From JAIRTY01 sp050257395 (GTDB lineage: Bacteria; Actinomycetota; Actinomycetes; Streptosporangiales; Streptosporangiaceae), in the NCBI GenBank assembly GCA_050257395.1, contig JBLMWU010000348.1, positions 1 through 37,517 of the forward strand: a DNA stretch of 37,517 nucleotides, read 5' to 3'. Every line of letters begins with the position of its first letter. Position 1 is the first letter of the stretch. The position numbers and the translations under genes are program-made. The notes below the pieces were generated by a model, which had not been told where the DNA came from, made no database searches, and saw only the letters and a program-made list of their open reading frames with translations. Shown piece after piece: positions 37,028-37,517 of the stretch.

Positions 37028-37288
37028 TCCCGGTCCCGCCCGCCCCGCGCCTCCTCCCGCATCGCGGCCCGTCAGCCGGCCGCCGCACGCCGCCTACCGT
37101 CCGTCACATTCCCGCGGCAGCACCGCTGATCCCGGACATCGGGGACGCCCGTTTCCGTCTCAATTTGGTCAAGCTGTCAACTTACGGGCATCACTGAGAG
37201 TCATCACCACGTCGAAAACGGATCGGTGTCCCCGCCCGCGGGCGGGCCGGCGGCCGCCCGCGGGCTGCGTGGCGAACCAGGGGGTCCG
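37028..37288. other. Non-coding gap and promoter region before the right-edge gene
   Basis: No gene supported. After a C-rich stretch, 37148-37230 is clearly AT-richer (CAATTTGGTCAAGCTGTCAACTTACGGG, given here as landmarks around 37160-37187), likely the promoter of the HTH gene. TTGACA also reads leftward at 37180-37175, without a matching -10. Confidence 0.4.
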
Positions 37289-37517
37289 GTGGACGATCTT
37301 CCGCCTCAGCATGAGGACGGGCCGGACCCGGCCCGGGTGGCCACGCAGCAGGACTTCGGCCGGGAGCTGACCCTGCTGCGGCTGCGGGCCGGGCTGAGCA
37401 TCCAGGCAGTGGCCCGGGCGGCCGGCATCCCGGCCAGCACGGCCGGTGACTACTTCTCCGGGCGGCACCTGCCCCCGCCCACCCAGCCGGGCCTGCTGCC
37501 GAAGATCCTGGCGGCCT
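37289..37517 (+). CDS. XRE-type HTH N-terminus of a larger protein (partial)
   Basis: 76 codons before the window ends. FGRELTLLRLRAGLSIQAVARAAG followed by IPASTAGDYFSGRHLPPP is the HTH that opens many large actinobacterial proteins with STAND NTPase and WD40-repeat or related domains; the STAGDYFSGRHLP string is characteristic of that group. Only the DNA-binding-like helix-turn-helix is visible, so the downstream architecture is an inference. GTG at 37289 follows AGGGGGT. Such proteins have been proposed to act in signalling or immunity. Confidence 0.7.
   Translation, partial: MDDLPPQHEDGPDPARVATQQDFGRELTLLRLRAGLSIQAVARAAGIPASTAGDYFSGRHLPPPTQPGLLPKILAA

Noticed and set aside
1..37517. CRISPR arrays, tRNA or rRNA genes
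   Set aside because: No regularly spaced identical repeats, and no tRNA-like GGTTCGA T-arm with matching acceptor ends seen in the gaps.

Overview
The window comes from a very GC-rich (about 70% or more) actinomycete chromosome, probably a filamentous or soil lineage. The reasons are the GTG/TTG starts, ATGA/GTGA start-stop overlaps, a SnoaL-tailed SigG-like ECF sigma factor, a DrrAB-type ABC exporter, a HipA-like kinase fragment, actinobacterial nitrate genes with GlnR-type boxes, and an XRE-type HTH start at the right edge of the kind that opens large actinobacterial NTPase/WD40 proteins. I see no rRNA, tRNA, CRISPR array, prophage or biosynthetic gene cluster.

Layout. (1) 1-4.1 kb: HipA-like kinase fragment, amidohydrolase, a crotonase resembling 6-oxocamphor hydrolase, and a two-subunit transketolase. 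(2) 4.3-8.1 kb: DrrA/DrrB-like exporter closed by a strong hairpin, a Rid-family protein without the usual arginine, and an ankyrin-repeat protein. (3) 8.3-9.45 kb: a TnpB element whose protein has an in-frame internal loss removing the RuvC-II glutamate, followed by an omega-RNA-like right end. (4) 9.5-14.4 kb: a 14-TM efflux pump fused to a winged-helix domain, a methyltransferase, a divergent XRE-cupin regulator with a 20-bp palindrome in the shared promoter, a luciferase-like oxidoreductase and a STAS protein. (5) 14.6-19.3 kb: saccharopine-dehydrogenase-like reductase, small hypothetical, membrane-GAF protein, pterin-dehydratase-like/VOC fusion, ECF sigma factor and VOC protein. (6) 19.4-30.8 kb: nitrate assimilation. 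(7) 30.8-37.5 kb: DNA ligase, glutaminyl cyclase, MBL-fold hydrolase plus flavodoxin, stand-alone E2 acyltransferase, lipoprotein L,D-transpeptidase, and the start of an HTH protein.

The nitrate region is the functional core. NarK imports nitrate; a group-I truncated haemoglobin next to it would deal with nitric oxide. NasC (molybdenum) with NasB (FAD/BFD) reduces nitrate to nitrite, and NirB/NirD reduce nitrite to ammonium using sirohaem. The last gene is a uroporphyrinogen-III synthase fused to a winged helix, which supplies the sirohaem precursor. NasC and NasB are separated by a short duplicated spacer; the nasB-nirB-nirD-hemD junctions are 4-base overlaps. Two perfect GlnR-type boxes in opposite orientation lie in the narK promoter. 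An intact TnpB gene on the other strand separates narK-glbN from nasC, and a one-mismatch GlnR-like box is stranded on its far side.

The items most worth a second look are the RuvC-II-less TnpB with its right end, the inverted GlnR box pair, the TnpB insertion between a GlnR-like site and nasC, the XRE-cupin operator with a related site at the transketolase promoter, and the MBL-flavodoxin pair.
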